Shown: positions 25,394 through 33,954, counted from the stretch's first letter. The stretch: 37,380 bases of DNA from Chlamydiota bacterium (GCA_003228815.1 QIGB01000020.1:1-37380), one strand, 5' to 3'. Translations and numbers: made by a program. Notes: generated from the letters alone by a model not told the origin.

Positions 25394-25414
25394 GCCCCCT
25401 CTCAAGGGCCTTTT
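25394..25414 (+). terminator. Weak candidate terminator after B1
   Basis: A short GC-rich stem, GCCC with GGGC around CCTCTCAA, is followed by TTTT. It lies about 40 bp after the B1 stop and before the membrane-protein gene. The stem is short and the T-run brief, so it may only be partly effective. Confidence 0.3.
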
Positions 25415-25455
25415 ATGAAAATCCAGGTGAAAAAAAATTGTATTAGGAAGAAACC

Positions 25456-26685
25456 ATGAAAATATCCGACGCTTTCAACTCTGAATCATTAGACGCTCCT
25501 GCTGCAACTTTGCCAAAACAAAAACATCAAGTTCGAATTGCTCTTGTCTCACATATATTGAGGGTAATCAGGGGCAATGAAGAGCGCATGCGACTTGAAA
25601 GAAGCGTCAAACCTCATGAAAAGTATTGTATTCTCCCCTTAGCGAAAAAAGTTACTCCATACATGCATCAAGGTATAAAAAGAGTTCTTCGAGGTCGGCT
25701 TCCATCTGATCCAGTCACAACTACTCAGGCTTTGCGTTATATAAAAATACTGAAAGTGATTGGGAACTGGCTGGCTAGGCAAAATGCCATGAAAGTTCCA
25801 GGGCTTAATTATTTCCATCAATGTATCATCGTGGCTGGACGCTACCTCTTTGTTGCTACTCGGGATGCAGGAAATATTTTAAATTTACCTGAAGAAACAA
25901 GGAGAGGAGTGGAGGGCGTTTGCAAAATTGCAAAAGAGGAACTCGATAGGGCAGCTGATCGTTATCGAGCTTCTCTAAAGGGTGAGTGTGATACTGCTAG
26001 TTCAAGCAAGTCTGTTAAAGGCAAAGGGTCTACAGCCAGTGCTGCTTTGGGAGGACTCCTATTAGCATCAAGGACAGCTGTTCGTAGAAAAACTGCAGAA
26101 AAAAAAGGTCAAAAAGCAAAAACCGTTGCGGCCCAAAATCCAAAAGAACCTAGTCCGAAGGAAAAATTGCTTAGAAGCGCAATGAGCAGGGGAATTCAGA
26201 TTGGTGGTGCCATTGGATTAGAGGTGTTCAAAGATGAGGCTATCCGAGGGATTTCAGCATTGGAAACAACATTACGCCAAAAAGGGATTGCTCTAGCAGC
26301 GGATCGCTCTTCTTATTTTGCCTTGCATCAATTGACAAAATTAGCGCTTCGTATCACTTTCATATATGGAGCATCTTGTGTTTTTCAGCAAATAGCCCCG
26401 ACTTTTCTAAGCCAGTCTTTGCCATTTCTAACCGTCTCAATTTACAAAATTGCTAACATTGTATTGTGGGCTAATTTATTAATGCCTACCATTAGCGATT
26501 TACATGACGAATATGAAAAGGAATGTGATCTTTCTCCACCAACAGGTCTTCCTACCCGCGATCAATTTGCTAGTTTTGTCCGTGAATTTATCCGAAAGAT
26601 CTTAGAAGAAGCTCAGGAAAAACAGAATTTACTTAAGTTTAGAGAAAACTTTGAAGAAAGAATATCTGCAACCGAAAATTCTTGA
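25456..26685 (+). CDS. Unrecognised 409-aa protein with central hydrophobic region
   Basis: No family is recognised. The protein has no N-terminal signal. Residues 1-180 are largely helical and basic (RGNEERMRLERSVKPHEKY). A low-complexity Ser/Lys/Ala stretch follows near 180-240 (ASSSKSVKGKGSTASAALGG, then KTAEKKGQKAKTVAAQ). Two hydrophobic segments lie near residues 295-345: LALRITFIYGASCVFQQIAP and FLTVSIYKIANIVLWANLLMP. The C-terminus is a charged amphipathic helix. The paired hydrophobic segments with short loop recall the bilobed hydrophobic domain of chlamydial inclusion-membrane proteins, but the loop is longer than usual, so this is weak. AGGAAG precedes the ATG. It separates the two A-B pairs and is the only member of the island present once. 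Confidence 0.7.
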   Translation: MKISDAFNSESLDAPAATLPKQKHQVRIALVSHILRVIRGNEERMRLERSVKPHEKYCILPLAKKVTPYMHQGIKRVLRGRLPSDPVTTTQALRYIKILKVIGNWLARQNAMKVPGLNYFHQCIIVAGRYLFVATRDAGNILNLPEETRRGVEGVCKIAKEELDRAADRYRASLKGECDTASSSKSVKGKGSTASAALGGLLLASRTAVRRKTAEKKGQKAKTVAAQNPKEPSPKEKLLRSAMSRGIQIGGAIGLEVFKDEAIRGISALETTLRQKGIALAADRSSYFALHQLTKLALRITFIYGASCVFQQIAPTFLSQSLPFLTVSIYKIANIVLWANLLMPTISDLHDEYEKECDLSPPTGLPTRDQFASFVREFIRKILEEAQEKQNLLKFRENFEERISATENS

Positions 26686-26751
26686 CAAGAATAGAAGATC
26701 AGAGAAAACTTGTTCGCGTTTTTAAAACTAATTTACTCAAGGAGGATGAAT

Positions 26752-27201
26752 ATGTCAGCACCATCAGCGATTACTGGGGAATTGTCACCAGCAAAGAGTA
26801 GACGAGAGCGGATGAAACGTGCCGCTGTGGAAGGGGTCGAAAGCGCAACTCCTAAAATCAAAGCGGCTTTACATTCAGCTGCAAATGCTGTCGAAGAAAA
26901 TGCCGGACAATGTGGCGAACTTTCAGCTGATCTGATAGAGAGCATGCTTACAAGAAATGATAGAGGAGAAAATGAACCTGGTACACTCGAAAGTGTAAGG
27001 GGACCTGTTTCTTCGTGTTGTACTACATCCGTTGAATCTGCTGTACAAGCCACCCGACCTCACATAGACCCGGCTGTAAATAGAACTGCTGCCTGCTCAA
27101 GTCGTGCAGCAGAAAGAGGCATTGATTGCGCAGCTGATTCAGCAAATACATGTGCACAAGGGACACGTAGCCTTACAAGTCGTGTTTCTGATTGTTTCTA
27201 A
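26752..27201 (+). CDS. Cysteine-rich small protein A2 (second A-B pair)
   Basis: This is the paralogue of the protein at 22842. The ATG at 26752 follows AAGGAGG and gives MSAPSAITGELSPAKSRRER, in line with A1. An ATG two codons earlier (26746) is nearly as well placed. The 149 residues keep SRRERMKRAAVE near 16 and the C-terminal block GIDCAADSANTCAQGTR then LTSRVSDCF. The middle differs completely: instead of the Gly/Ala hydrophobic region of A1 there is a charged stretch (ELSADLIESMLTRNDRGENE) and a SCC motif. Seven cysteines remain. Thus the two ends are under constraint while the centre is free to vary, as expected if the ends are recognised by a partner or export machinery. It is followed by B2. 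Confidence 0.72.
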   Translation: MSAPSAITGELSPAKSRRERMKRAAVEGVESATPKIKAALHSAANAVEENAGQCGELSADLIESMLTRNDRGENEPGTLESVRGPVSSCCTTSVESAVQATRPHIDPAVNRTAACSSRAAERGIDCAADSANTCAQGTRSLTSRVSDCF

Positions 27202-27253
27202 GTAAGCTGCGTATTGATGAGTTGCAAAACCAACTTCCTTGCGGTGATTATTT

Positions 27254-27268
27254 TGCAAACGCTTTGTT
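27254..27268 (+). promoter_or_regulatory. Conserved upstream motif of B genes, copy 2
   Basis: TGCAAACGCTTTGTT lies 43 bp before the ATG of B2 and differs from the copies before B1 and B3 at two positions. The whole A-B gap here also resembles the A1-B1 gap (both contain GTATTGATGAGTTG just after the A stop), showing that A and B were duplicated together. Confidence 0.4.
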
Positions 27269-27296
27269 TCCGATATTCATTTTTTAAGGAGAAGTC

Positions 27297-29024
27297 ATGT
27301 CAGTATCTGGAGCTACACAATCTGCATTTTTGGATAGTTCAAGACCCGTACAAATCCCTCCCGAACTTACTTATGAGTGTGCGGAGGGGGGGTTTTACTA
27401 TACGGTTGCCCATTCAGCTAGAGGACGTGAATTTGTCTCTCTACCAGGCTTCACTGCAACGCAAGTTCAGGAGTTGATTGAAGGAAGTAATTTTTATCCT
27501 CCTGAGAAGTTTGATGATCTGTCATTTGGTTTTATGCATAGATGGCCAGTTGACCGGTACACGGTTGGGATTGCTGTTGAGGATGGAGTACTCTGTTGCA
27601 TTGTCAAGGATGAAACTGGATCAATTATTCATGATGAAGAAATTCCTCAAACCGATGGTGATGGCAGCCCTTTACCTGCAGGAGAAATTTATTGTAGATA
27701 CTCACGATTGACTCCTTTTATAAACGCAGATGGAAAAGTCAGTTTTTTTTGCTTTGTTCGTCCAAAAAGAGAAGAGGGGACACTTCCGACATGGGAATGG
27801 GGGGATAAAACCCTTTCTCTTATGGAAGATGATGGGCAATTCATGTGGCAGTTATTTGATCGAGCTACAAAAACAACTTGTCGCATCCCTTTTGCAAGCA
27901 CCTGGCTAGAAAATCCGGATGAAAATTTTTACGTGGAGCGCTTCTATAATGAATTTCCTCCTGAAGATTGCCCAAAATTTTTATTAGATCAAGAGCGTGT
28001 CAATGTTGGCCAATTGCTGGAATGTGCTTCTGAGGAGAATAAAGAAGTACTGATCCATAGAATAACAAAACTTATCCAAACCTATTTCCTGAAGGTTTGT
28101 GTCACACCAGATAATCAAATCCAATCTGTCCTATTCAGACCTTCGACAGCTTATATAAGTACTCAAAGTCGACTGGATCCAAAAATCACAGTTAGTGAGT
28201 CCCGTTGGGCCGTTACCCTTGTGAATAGTAGGGCCCCTGACCGCGAATGGCCGTTTGGTCATGCTGTTCTTCTCATTGAGAAAGTCAAAGATGGTCGATA
28301 TAAATTGATGAGAGCGCATTTTACTGTTGATGGGGACAAAAAGGACGCACTATTTGGGATTTCTCCAGGAAAAGTTGAGCATTATGAAGTACCCCCATCT
28401 TGTCGTTATCATTCAAAGACCGAAACATGGTCTCTTCCACGTTTCAAAGTTGAACGAATGATCGCTGAGATAAAAAAAGAGAAAAGGATGCAAGAGCAAG
28501 GCACCCCTGTTTTGTTTAGTGGACCTGGAAGTGAAACTATTTTCACATCCGCATCCATTCAAACTCCAGACGGTCCAAGAAGGGTTGAAAACTGTCTCAC
28601 CTGGGCGGTCGACAAGCTTCTCAAATATGGTGCAGAGTTTTATCATCTTCCTGAAGGCATATTTATGAACCGGCCAGCAACCTATATTTCTTCATATGAA
28701 AGATCTCGCGATAGTGCAAAAGAAACTAGGAGTGAAAGGGTAAAAGCGATCCTAATGGTAAGAATGGTCGAAGAAATCTGCGGTATCGATAGTTACCGAA
28801 GAATTAAAATCCCTCCTCTTTATCTATCACGTAGACGTTCTCTTGAAGAACGACTGATCGAGGTTGGTCGTAGCAGCAATTTACTGGAGATGGGGGTTAC
28901 TATATTTTGTGAGGACATGTGCATGACATTCGGAAAGAAGGGGGTGGAATTATCAAAAGTTGTGGATGCAAAGGTAATAAAGATGGTGTCCTCAAAGAAT
29001 TTTTCTCAGAGGAAAAAATCTTAA
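27297..29024 (+). CDS. B2: predicted papain-like His/Cys protein, 575 aa
   Basis: This paralogue of B1 and B3 starts MSVSGATQSA after a good AAGGAG site. The conserved blocks appear in the same order: EGGFYYTVAHSARG, VGIAVEDGVLCCIVKDE, WPFGHAVLLIEKV with His about 322, and RRVENCLTWAVDKLL with Cys about 433, then YHLPEGIFMNRPATYISS. Sequence between the blocks is diverged but alignable by eye over the first 500 residues. The C-terminal 60 residues differ from B1 and end in a basic SSKNFSQRKKS. The 111-residue distance between His and Cys matches that in B3 within one residue. It follows A2 with a 95-bp gap and is likely co-transcribed or has its own promoter near the conserved TGCAAACG motif. 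Confidence 0.75.
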   Translation: MSVSGATQSAFLDSSRPVQIPPELTYECAEGGFYYTVAHSARGREFVSLPGFTATQVQELIEGSNFYPPEKFDDLSFGFMHRWPVDRYTVGIAVEDGVLCCIVKDETGSIIHDEEIPQTDGDGSPLPAGEIYCRYSRLTPFINADGKVSFFCFVRPKREEGTLPTWEWGDKTLSLMEDDGQFMWQLFDRATKTTCRIPFASTWLENPDENFYVERFYNEFPPEDCPKFLLDQERVNVGQLLECASEENKEVLIHRITKLIQTYFLKVCVTPDNQIQSVLFRPSTAYISTQSRLDPKITVSESRWAVTLVNSRAPDREWPFGHAVLLIEKVKDGRYKLMRAHFTVDGDKKDALFGISPGKVEHYEVPPSCRYHSKTETWSLPRFKVERMIAEIKKEKRMQEQGTPVLFSGPGSETIFTSASIQTPDGPRRVENCLTWAVDKLLKYGAEFYHLPEGIFMNRPATYISSYERSRDSAKETRSERVKAILMVRMVEEICGIDSYRRIKIPPLYLSRRRSLEERLIEVGRSSNLLEMGVTIFCEDMCMTFGKKGVELSKVVDAKVIKMVSSKNFSQRKKS

Positions 29025-29042
29025 CCAAAGAGGTATACGCTC

Positions 29043-29144
29043 ATGAAAAAATGTGATCTTTCACAAAATAAAAATCCATCAGGGATTTCAGTTCAATCAG
29101 CTCTCGAAGAAGTGTTGCGCAATGGAGCTAGAAAAATGCTTTAA
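29043..29144 (+). CDS. Possible 33-aa peptide between B2 and B3
   Basis: A short frame encodes MKKCDLSQNKNPSGISVQSA and 13 more residues ending GARKML. AAGAGG lies about nine bases before its ATG. It may be a real small peptide or what is left of an A-type gene at the position where A would be expected before B3; I see no convincing match to the conserved A ends. Confidence 0.3.
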   Translation: MKKCDLSQNKNPSGISVQSALEEVLRNGARKML

Positions 29145-29163
29145 TGCCTTGCAACGAACGTTT

Positions 29164-29178
29164 TGCAAACGAATTGTT
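29164..29178 (+). promoter_or_regulatory. Conserved upstream motif of B genes, copy 3
   Basis: TGCAAACGAATTGTT lies 51 bp before the ATG of B3 and is identical to the copy before B1. A second partial copy (TTGCAACGAACG) lies just upstream near 29150. Confidence 0.4.
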
Positions 29179-29214
29179 AAGGATTTTCCAACAATCATTT
29201 TTTAAGGAGACATT

Positions 29215-30855
29215 ATGTCAGTATCTGCGGCTATACAATCTGCTTCTTTTGATAGTTCAATACCCGACCAAATCTCTCCCAAACTTACTTATGAGTATGT
29301 GGACGGAGGATTTCACTATACTGTTGCCTATTCAACAAGAGGACGTGAATTTATCTCTCTTCCCGGCCTCACGGCAACTCAAGTTCAGGAGTTGTTTGAA
29401 AATGGAAAGGTTTTTCCTCCAGAGAATCTTGATGGAGGTGAGTCATTTGGTTTGACACATGGGTGGCATATTGACCGATACACAGTTGGGATTGTTGCTG
29501 AGGATGGAGTTCTCTGGTGCACTGTCTATGATGAAGCTGGGACAATCATTTATGATGAAGGAATCCCTCAAACCGATAGTAATGATAATCCTATACCTGC
29601 AGGGGAAATTTACTGTAGATACTTGCGATCAACTCCTTTTGTTAACCCGGACGGAAAACCTACTATTTTGTGCTTTGGTCGTCCAACAGATGGAGATGAT
29701 GCACTTTCGACATGGGAATGGAAGGATAAAATTCTTTCTCTTGTGAAAGATGATGAGCAATTCATGTGGCAGTTATTTGACCGAGCTACAGGAACAACTA
29801 GCCGTCTTGCTTTTGCAAACACCATGCTAGAAAATCCGGATAAATATTTTTTCAAGGAACGCATCTATAATGATTTGCCTTATAAGCCTTCTGAAGGTTG
29901 CCCAGTATTTTTATTAGAACAAGAGCGTGTCAATGTTGGCCAATTGATGGAATGTGCTTCTGATGACAGTAAAGAAGAATTGATCCGTAGAATAACAAAA
30001 CTTATCCAAAACCATCTTCTGAAGATAGTAACTTCAGATAATCAATTAAAAGGTGTCATATTCGAGCCTTTGATGCCTATAATAAGTACTCAAAGTCAAT
30101 TGGATCCAACAATTCCAGTTGATGCATCCCGTTGGGCCGTTACCCTTGTGAATACTACGGCTACTAGCACTGGTCATGCTGCTCTTCTCATTGAGAAAGT
30201 CAACAAACGTGGTCATTATCAAATGAGGATAGCTCATTTGACTTTCAGGGGAGGTACAAGTGGAACAATAGCAGGGATTCATCCAGGAAGAGTTAAATAT
30301 GAGAAAGTTGTTGGGGAATCTTATCCTTATCATTCAAAGACTGAAACATGGTCTCTTCCACGAGATAGAGTCAAACCCATGCTCGAAGAGATAAAAAAAG
30401 AGAAAAGTTGGCGAACAAGCAATCCTGTTGTTTTTGCTGGACGTGGAAATGGAACTATTTTCATGCCTGCATCCAGTCAAACTCCCGTTGGTTCGAGAAG
30501 GGTTGAAAACTGCCTCAACTGGGCGGTCAACAAACTTCTCTCTTGTGGAGCAAAGCTGTATCATCTTCCTGAAGGTGTATTGATGAACCGGCCAGCAGAA
30601 TTTATTTCTTCATATGAAAGATCACGCGAAAGAGCAATTGAAGTGCACTATAATAGGTTTGGAAACAATTTGTTCCAAGAAATCTTCTGTACCGGCAGGG
30701 ACCGAAGAATTGAAATTCTTCCTCGTCCACTTCAAGGTAGACGTTGTCTTAAACATCGATTGGATGATCTGACTTTTAGAAGATATCCCATGAGACTGCG
30801 GATGTTCATTGCATATCATCACGCAATGTTACGAATAAGAGTGATGTTTTTGTGA
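29215..30855 (+). CDS. B3: predicted papain-like His/Cys protein, 546 aa
   Basis: This is the third member of the B family, starting MSVSAAIQSASFDSS after AAGGAG. Conserved blocks are DGGFHYTVAYSTRG, VGIVAEDGVLWCTVYDE, TGHAALLIEKVN with His about 321, and RRVENCLNWAVNKLL with Cys about 433, then YHLPEGVLMNRPAEFISS. The Trp-Pro-Phe before GHA in B1 and B2 is replaced by Ser-Thr, so GHA rather than the flanking residues is the constant part. The C-terminus is shorter than in B1 and ends RIRVMFL; a weak open frame continues past the stop (VTIVKEAIETALGEKELLLI), hinting that the tail may have been longer. No full A gene precedes it. Confidence 0.75.
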   Translation: MSVSAAIQSASFDSSIPDQISPKLTYEYVDGGFHYTVAYSTRGREFISLPGLTATQVQELFENGKVFPPENLDGGESFGLTHGWHIDRYTVGIVAEDGVLWCTVYDEAGTIIYDEGIPQTDSNDNPIPAGEIYCRYLRSTPFVNPDGKPTILCFGRPTDGDDALSTWEWKDKILSLVKDDEQFMWQLFDRATGTTSRLAFANTMLENPDKYFFKERIYNDLPYKPSEGCPVFLLEQERVNVGQLMECASDDSKEELIRRITKLIQNHLLKIVTSDNQLKGVIFEPLMPIISTQSQLDPTIPVDASRWAVTLVNTTATSTGHAALLIEKVNKRGHYQMRIAHLTFRGGTSGTIAGIHPGRVKYEKVVGESYPYHSKTETWSLPRDRVKPMLEEIKKEKSWRTSNPVVFAGRGNGTIFMPASSQTPVGSRRVENCLNWAVNKLLSCGAKLYHLPEGVLMNRPAEFISSYERSRERAIEVHYNRFGNNLFQEIFCTGRDRRIEILPRPLQGRRCLKHRLDDLTFRRYPMRLRMFIAYHHAMLRIRVMFL

Positions 30856-30996
30856 CGATTGTAAAAGAAGCTATTGAAACTGCACTTGGAGAAAAAGAAC
30901 TCCTTCTAATTTAACTTTCATGAGTTATCATCTTTTCTCCAAGTAAGAAAAAGTTTCTTGGAATAAAGGATGTGGTCAAAGAGTCCAAGTGTTTTA

Positions 30997-31311
30997 CTAA
31001 AGGTGCTTGAGTTCGACGCGCACTTTTAGAATTTGCTTTAAGATGTTCTCGAGGATGGCCCTTTCAGGCTTTGCCTCATAAGCCTCAAGATTGGATGTGA
31101 TCTGACGGATCATGTCGACCAGTCGATCGTCATTAAATGTATTGGTTGCCTCATGGATTCGGGCTTGGATCGCGCGCAAGCGCTCCAAGTCGGGAACCGA
31201 TTCTCCAAGGGCAGATTCGAGCTCAGCAATAGCCGTTTTTAGCATTTTTCCACCTCGGTGCGGCTGCTGAGGAAAGGGGCGCACATGAAAAGGGTCCTTT
31301 GGATGTTCCAT
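30997..31311 (-). CDS. Small helical protein, 104 aa, unknown
   Basis: No family is recognised. The frame is open to 31368, but that start would overlap the P-type ATPase gene; the ATG at 31311 (MEHPKDPFHVRPFPQQPH) has GGAG seven or eight bases before it and is preferred. After a Pro/His-rich start, the rest is almost entirely charged helix (LKTAIAELESALGESVPDLERLRAIQARIHEATNTF), likely a coiled coil or helical bundle. There is no signal peptide or membrane segment. It is divergent from the P-type ATPase gene with only 33 bp between starts, so the two share a regulatory region. The 141 bp between this gene and B3 hold nothing I can identify. Confidence 0.6.
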   Translation of the reverse strand: MEHPKDPFHVRPFPQQPHRGGKMLKTAIAELESALGESVPDLERLRAIQARIHEATNTFNDDRLVDMIRQITSNLEAYEAKPERAILENILKQILKVRVELKHL

Positions 31312-31344
31312 TATTTCACTCCATTCGCTATATAAATCATATAT

Positions 31345-33954
31345 ATGGGATTGCCATTTTGGACTCAATCGATTTCTGAGGTTAGTCAGTATCTTAAAAC
31401 TGATGTCTCTACAGGACTAGAACCGGCAGAAGCAAAACAAAGACTCGAAGAGTACGGCCTCAATCAATTGCCACGCAAAGGGCGCGTTGTCTGGTGGAAA
31501 TTGCTCCTGCGGCAATTTTCGAGCTTCATTGTCTGGCTTTTGATTGGAGCTGCAGTGGTTGCGGGTCTCGTTGGAGAAGTCGTCGACTTCTGGGCGATCA
31601 TTGCTATCGTCGTTCTCAATGCTCTGCTCGGATTTTTTCAAGAATTTCGAGCGGAGAAATCTTTGGAAGCATTGCAAAAACTCGCGTCTCCAACCTCTAA
31701 AGTCATCCGGGCAGGCAGGTTGCAAATTCTCCCTTCAGAGCAAATTGTTCCAGGTGATTTGCTCTTACTTGAAGCTGGGGATAGTGTTCCAGCTGATGGA
31801 CGGATCCTCGATTTAGCCCATATGGCAGTCGATGAAGCTTCCCTTACAGGAGAATCGATTCCCGTCGACAAACAGATCGGGATTCTGGAAGGAGACCTTC
31901 CTGTAGGGGATCGAACCAACATGGTTTTCATGGGAACAACGGTTGTCCGGGGCAAAGGTCATGTCCTGGTTACAAGCACGGGCCTCGCCACAGAAATTGG
32001 AAGCATCGCATCGCAGTTACTGAAGGTAGAAAAAGAAGAGACTCCACTCCAACGACGTCTCAACCAGCTTGGCAAGCGCCTTGTCTATATTTGTCTTGGC
32101 GTTGTGGCCGTTGTATTTGGTCTTGGCCTTTTGCGAGGGAGTGGAATTGTGGATATGCTTCTGATTTCTCTCAGTCTTGCCGTTGCTGCTATCCCGGAAG
32201 GATTGCCTGCAGCCGTCACCATTTCTCTATCGATTGGGGTGCGCAAAATGGTAGAGAAAAAAGCGCTGATTCGCCGCCTTTCTTCCGTTGAAACCCTAGG
32301 CTCTACTAATGTCATTTGTACAGATAAAACTGGCACACTCACCCAAAATACAATGACCGTAAAAATCATTTGGGTCGATCGAAAATGGATTGAGATTGGA
32401 GGCGTGGGATATGCGCCAGAAGGGGAGATCAAAGGAGAGGCTCCCGATCTCAATTTAGCCCTGAAGATTGGAACTCTTTGCAACAATGCCAATATTCTGC
32501 AAGAAGAAGATGTTTGGGTTGTAGCCGGTGATCCCACTGAAGGGGCACTTCTCACAGCAGCTGGCAAAAGAGGCTTGTCAAAAGCAGAGCTCGAAAAAGA
32601 ATACCACTTCATCGAAGAAATTCCGTTTGATTCCGAACGGAAAATGATGAGTGTTCTGCGGAAAGATGGCGGAGAAAACAAGCTATTCGTGAAAGGAGCC
32701 CCCGATGTACTGATTAAGCGGGCAAAAAAATGTCTCATTGACGGTCGTGAAGTCCCCATAGACAAAAAAGAGATTTCTGAAATCAATTCCCAGCTTGCTT
32801 CAAAAGCCTTCCGGGTACTTGCCGTGGCCTACCAGACCAATATGGAGGCCCCTTTGGAAGAAGATCTCGTTTTTGTGGGACTCATTGCCATGCACGATCC
32901 GCCTCGTCCTGAAGTGAAAGATGCCATTGCCACATGCAGCGAAGCAGGCATTAAAACCGTCATGGTGACAGGGGATCACAAAAAAACTGCTCTGGCAATT
33001 GCCAGCGAACTGGGTATGAAAGATGGGATCGCAGTCGATGGAGTCGAGCTGGAAACTTTGTCAGATGAAGAATTAAAAGGAGTCACCGTATTTTCACGCA
33101 TCAGCGCCGATCACAAGCTTCGCATCATCAAAGCCTATAAAGAGCAGGGAAAAGTCACGGCTATGACGGGCGATGGCGTCAACGATGCTCCTGCAGTACA
33201 GGCTGCAGATATTGGGATATCGATGGGAATCACTGGGACCGATGTGACCAAAGCAAGCTCGGATATGATCATCCTCGATGACAATTTTGCTTCCATCGTC
33301 TCCGCGGTCGAACAGGGGAGGGGCATCTATGACAACATTGTCAAATTTGTCAGCTACCTCCTCTCTTCCAATATTGCTGAAATCCTCGTCATTTTTCTCG
33401 TCATGCTATTTGGCTTTACCGCACCCGGTGGCGCTCCCTTTGTCCCTCTGCTTCCAGTCCAACTTCTTTGGATGAACCTCGTCACTGATGGCTTTCCAGC
33501 TATCAGCCTTGCCATGGATCCGATTGATCCCCGCGTCATGAGGCGCCCGCCCCGCCCTCGCACCGAAGAAATCTTAAACCGGCGGTTTGCTCTCCTCATC
33601 TTCTCCATCAGCATTCTCGTCACCGTAGGAGCGCTTATTGCTTGTTTCATTGGGCTGAGAACAAGCGCTAGCTTAGCGCAGACCATGACCTTTACCACCC
33701 TCATCGTTCTTGAACTTGTCCGGGCCCAAATGATCCGCAAGCAATATCGGATGAAACTTTTTTCGAACCCATATCTCATTGTTGCCCTTGCTAGCTCATT
33801 TCTCCTTCAGCTAGCTGTTCTCTATATTCCTTCACTTCAAATCGTCTTTGGAACGGTGCCGTTAACCATCACCCATTGGGGCATCATCTTTGCCATTGCC
33901 ATTGCTCTCTGGTGGCTGGGCCTCTTCGTGACAAAAATCTTTTCGAAACGTTAG
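31345..33954 (+). CDS. Calcium-type P-type ATPase
   Basis: This 869-aa protein is a P2-type cation pump of the Ca2+ (SERCA/PacL-like) group. Motifs in order are SLTGES (actuator), CTDKTGTLTQNTM (phosphorylated Asp), VKGAPD (nucleotide binding), MVTGDHKKTA and TGDGVNDAPAV (hinge). Ca2+-site residues are kept: PEGLPA in segment 4, SSNIAEILVIF in segment 5 (Asn and Glu as in SERCA) and LLWMNLVTDGFPAISLAMDP in segment 6 (Asn, Thr, Asp). The N-terminus (WTQSISEVSQYLKTDVSTGL) is the normal cation-ATPase start. An in-frame stop at 31333-31335 excludes longer forms, and no Shine-Dalgarno sequence precedes the ATG; TATAAA at 31331-31336 would imply a leaderless or very short leader. Length and topology (about ten segments) are normal. 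It probably exports Ca2+ from the cytosol. Confidence 0.93.
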   Translation: MGLPFWTQSISEVSQYLKTDVSTGLEPAEAKQRLEEYGLNQLPRKGRVVWWKLLLRQFSSFIVWLLIGAAVVAGLVGEVVDFWAIIAIVVLNALLGFFQEFRAEKSLEALQKLASPTSKVIRAGRLQILPSEQIVPGDLLLLEAGDSVPADGRILDLAHMAVDEASLTGESIPVDKQIGILEGDLPVGDRTNMVFMGTTVVRGKGHVLVTSTGLATEIGSIASQLLKVEKEETPLQRRLNQLGKRLVYICLGVVAVVFGLGLLRGSGIVDMLLISLSLAVAAIPEGLPAAVTISLSIGVRKMVEKKALIRRLSSVETLGSTNVICTDKTGTLTQNTMTVKIIWVDRKWIEIGGVGYAPEGEIKGEAPDLNLALKIGTLCNNANILQEEDVWVVAGDPTEGALLTAAGKRGLSKAELEKEYHFIEEIPFDSERKMMSVLRKDGGENKLFVKGAPDVLIKRAKKCLIDGREVPIDKKEISEINSQLASKAFRVLAVAYQTNMEAPLEEDLVFVGLIAMHDPPRPEVKDAIATCSEAGIKTVMVTGDHKKTALAIASELGMKDGIAVDGVELETLSDEELKGVTVFSRISADHKLRIIKAYKEQGKVTAMTGDGVNDAPAVQAADIGISMGITGTDVTKASSDMIILDDNFASIVSAVEQGRGIYDNIVKFVSYLLSSNIAEILVIFLVMLFGFTAPGGAPFVPLLPVQLLWMNLVTDGFPAISLAMDPIDPRVMRRPPRPRTEEILNRRFALLIFSISILVTVGALIACFIGLRTSASLAQTMTFTTLIVLELVRAQMIRKQYRMKLFSNPYLIVALASSFLLQLAVLYIPSLQIVFGTVPLTITHWGIIFAIAIALWWLGLFVTKIFSKR

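Noticed and set aside
30842-30914. Extra short frame after B3 starting with GTG
   Set aside because: It lacks a ribosome site and could equally be a decayed B3 tail; too weak to list as a gene.
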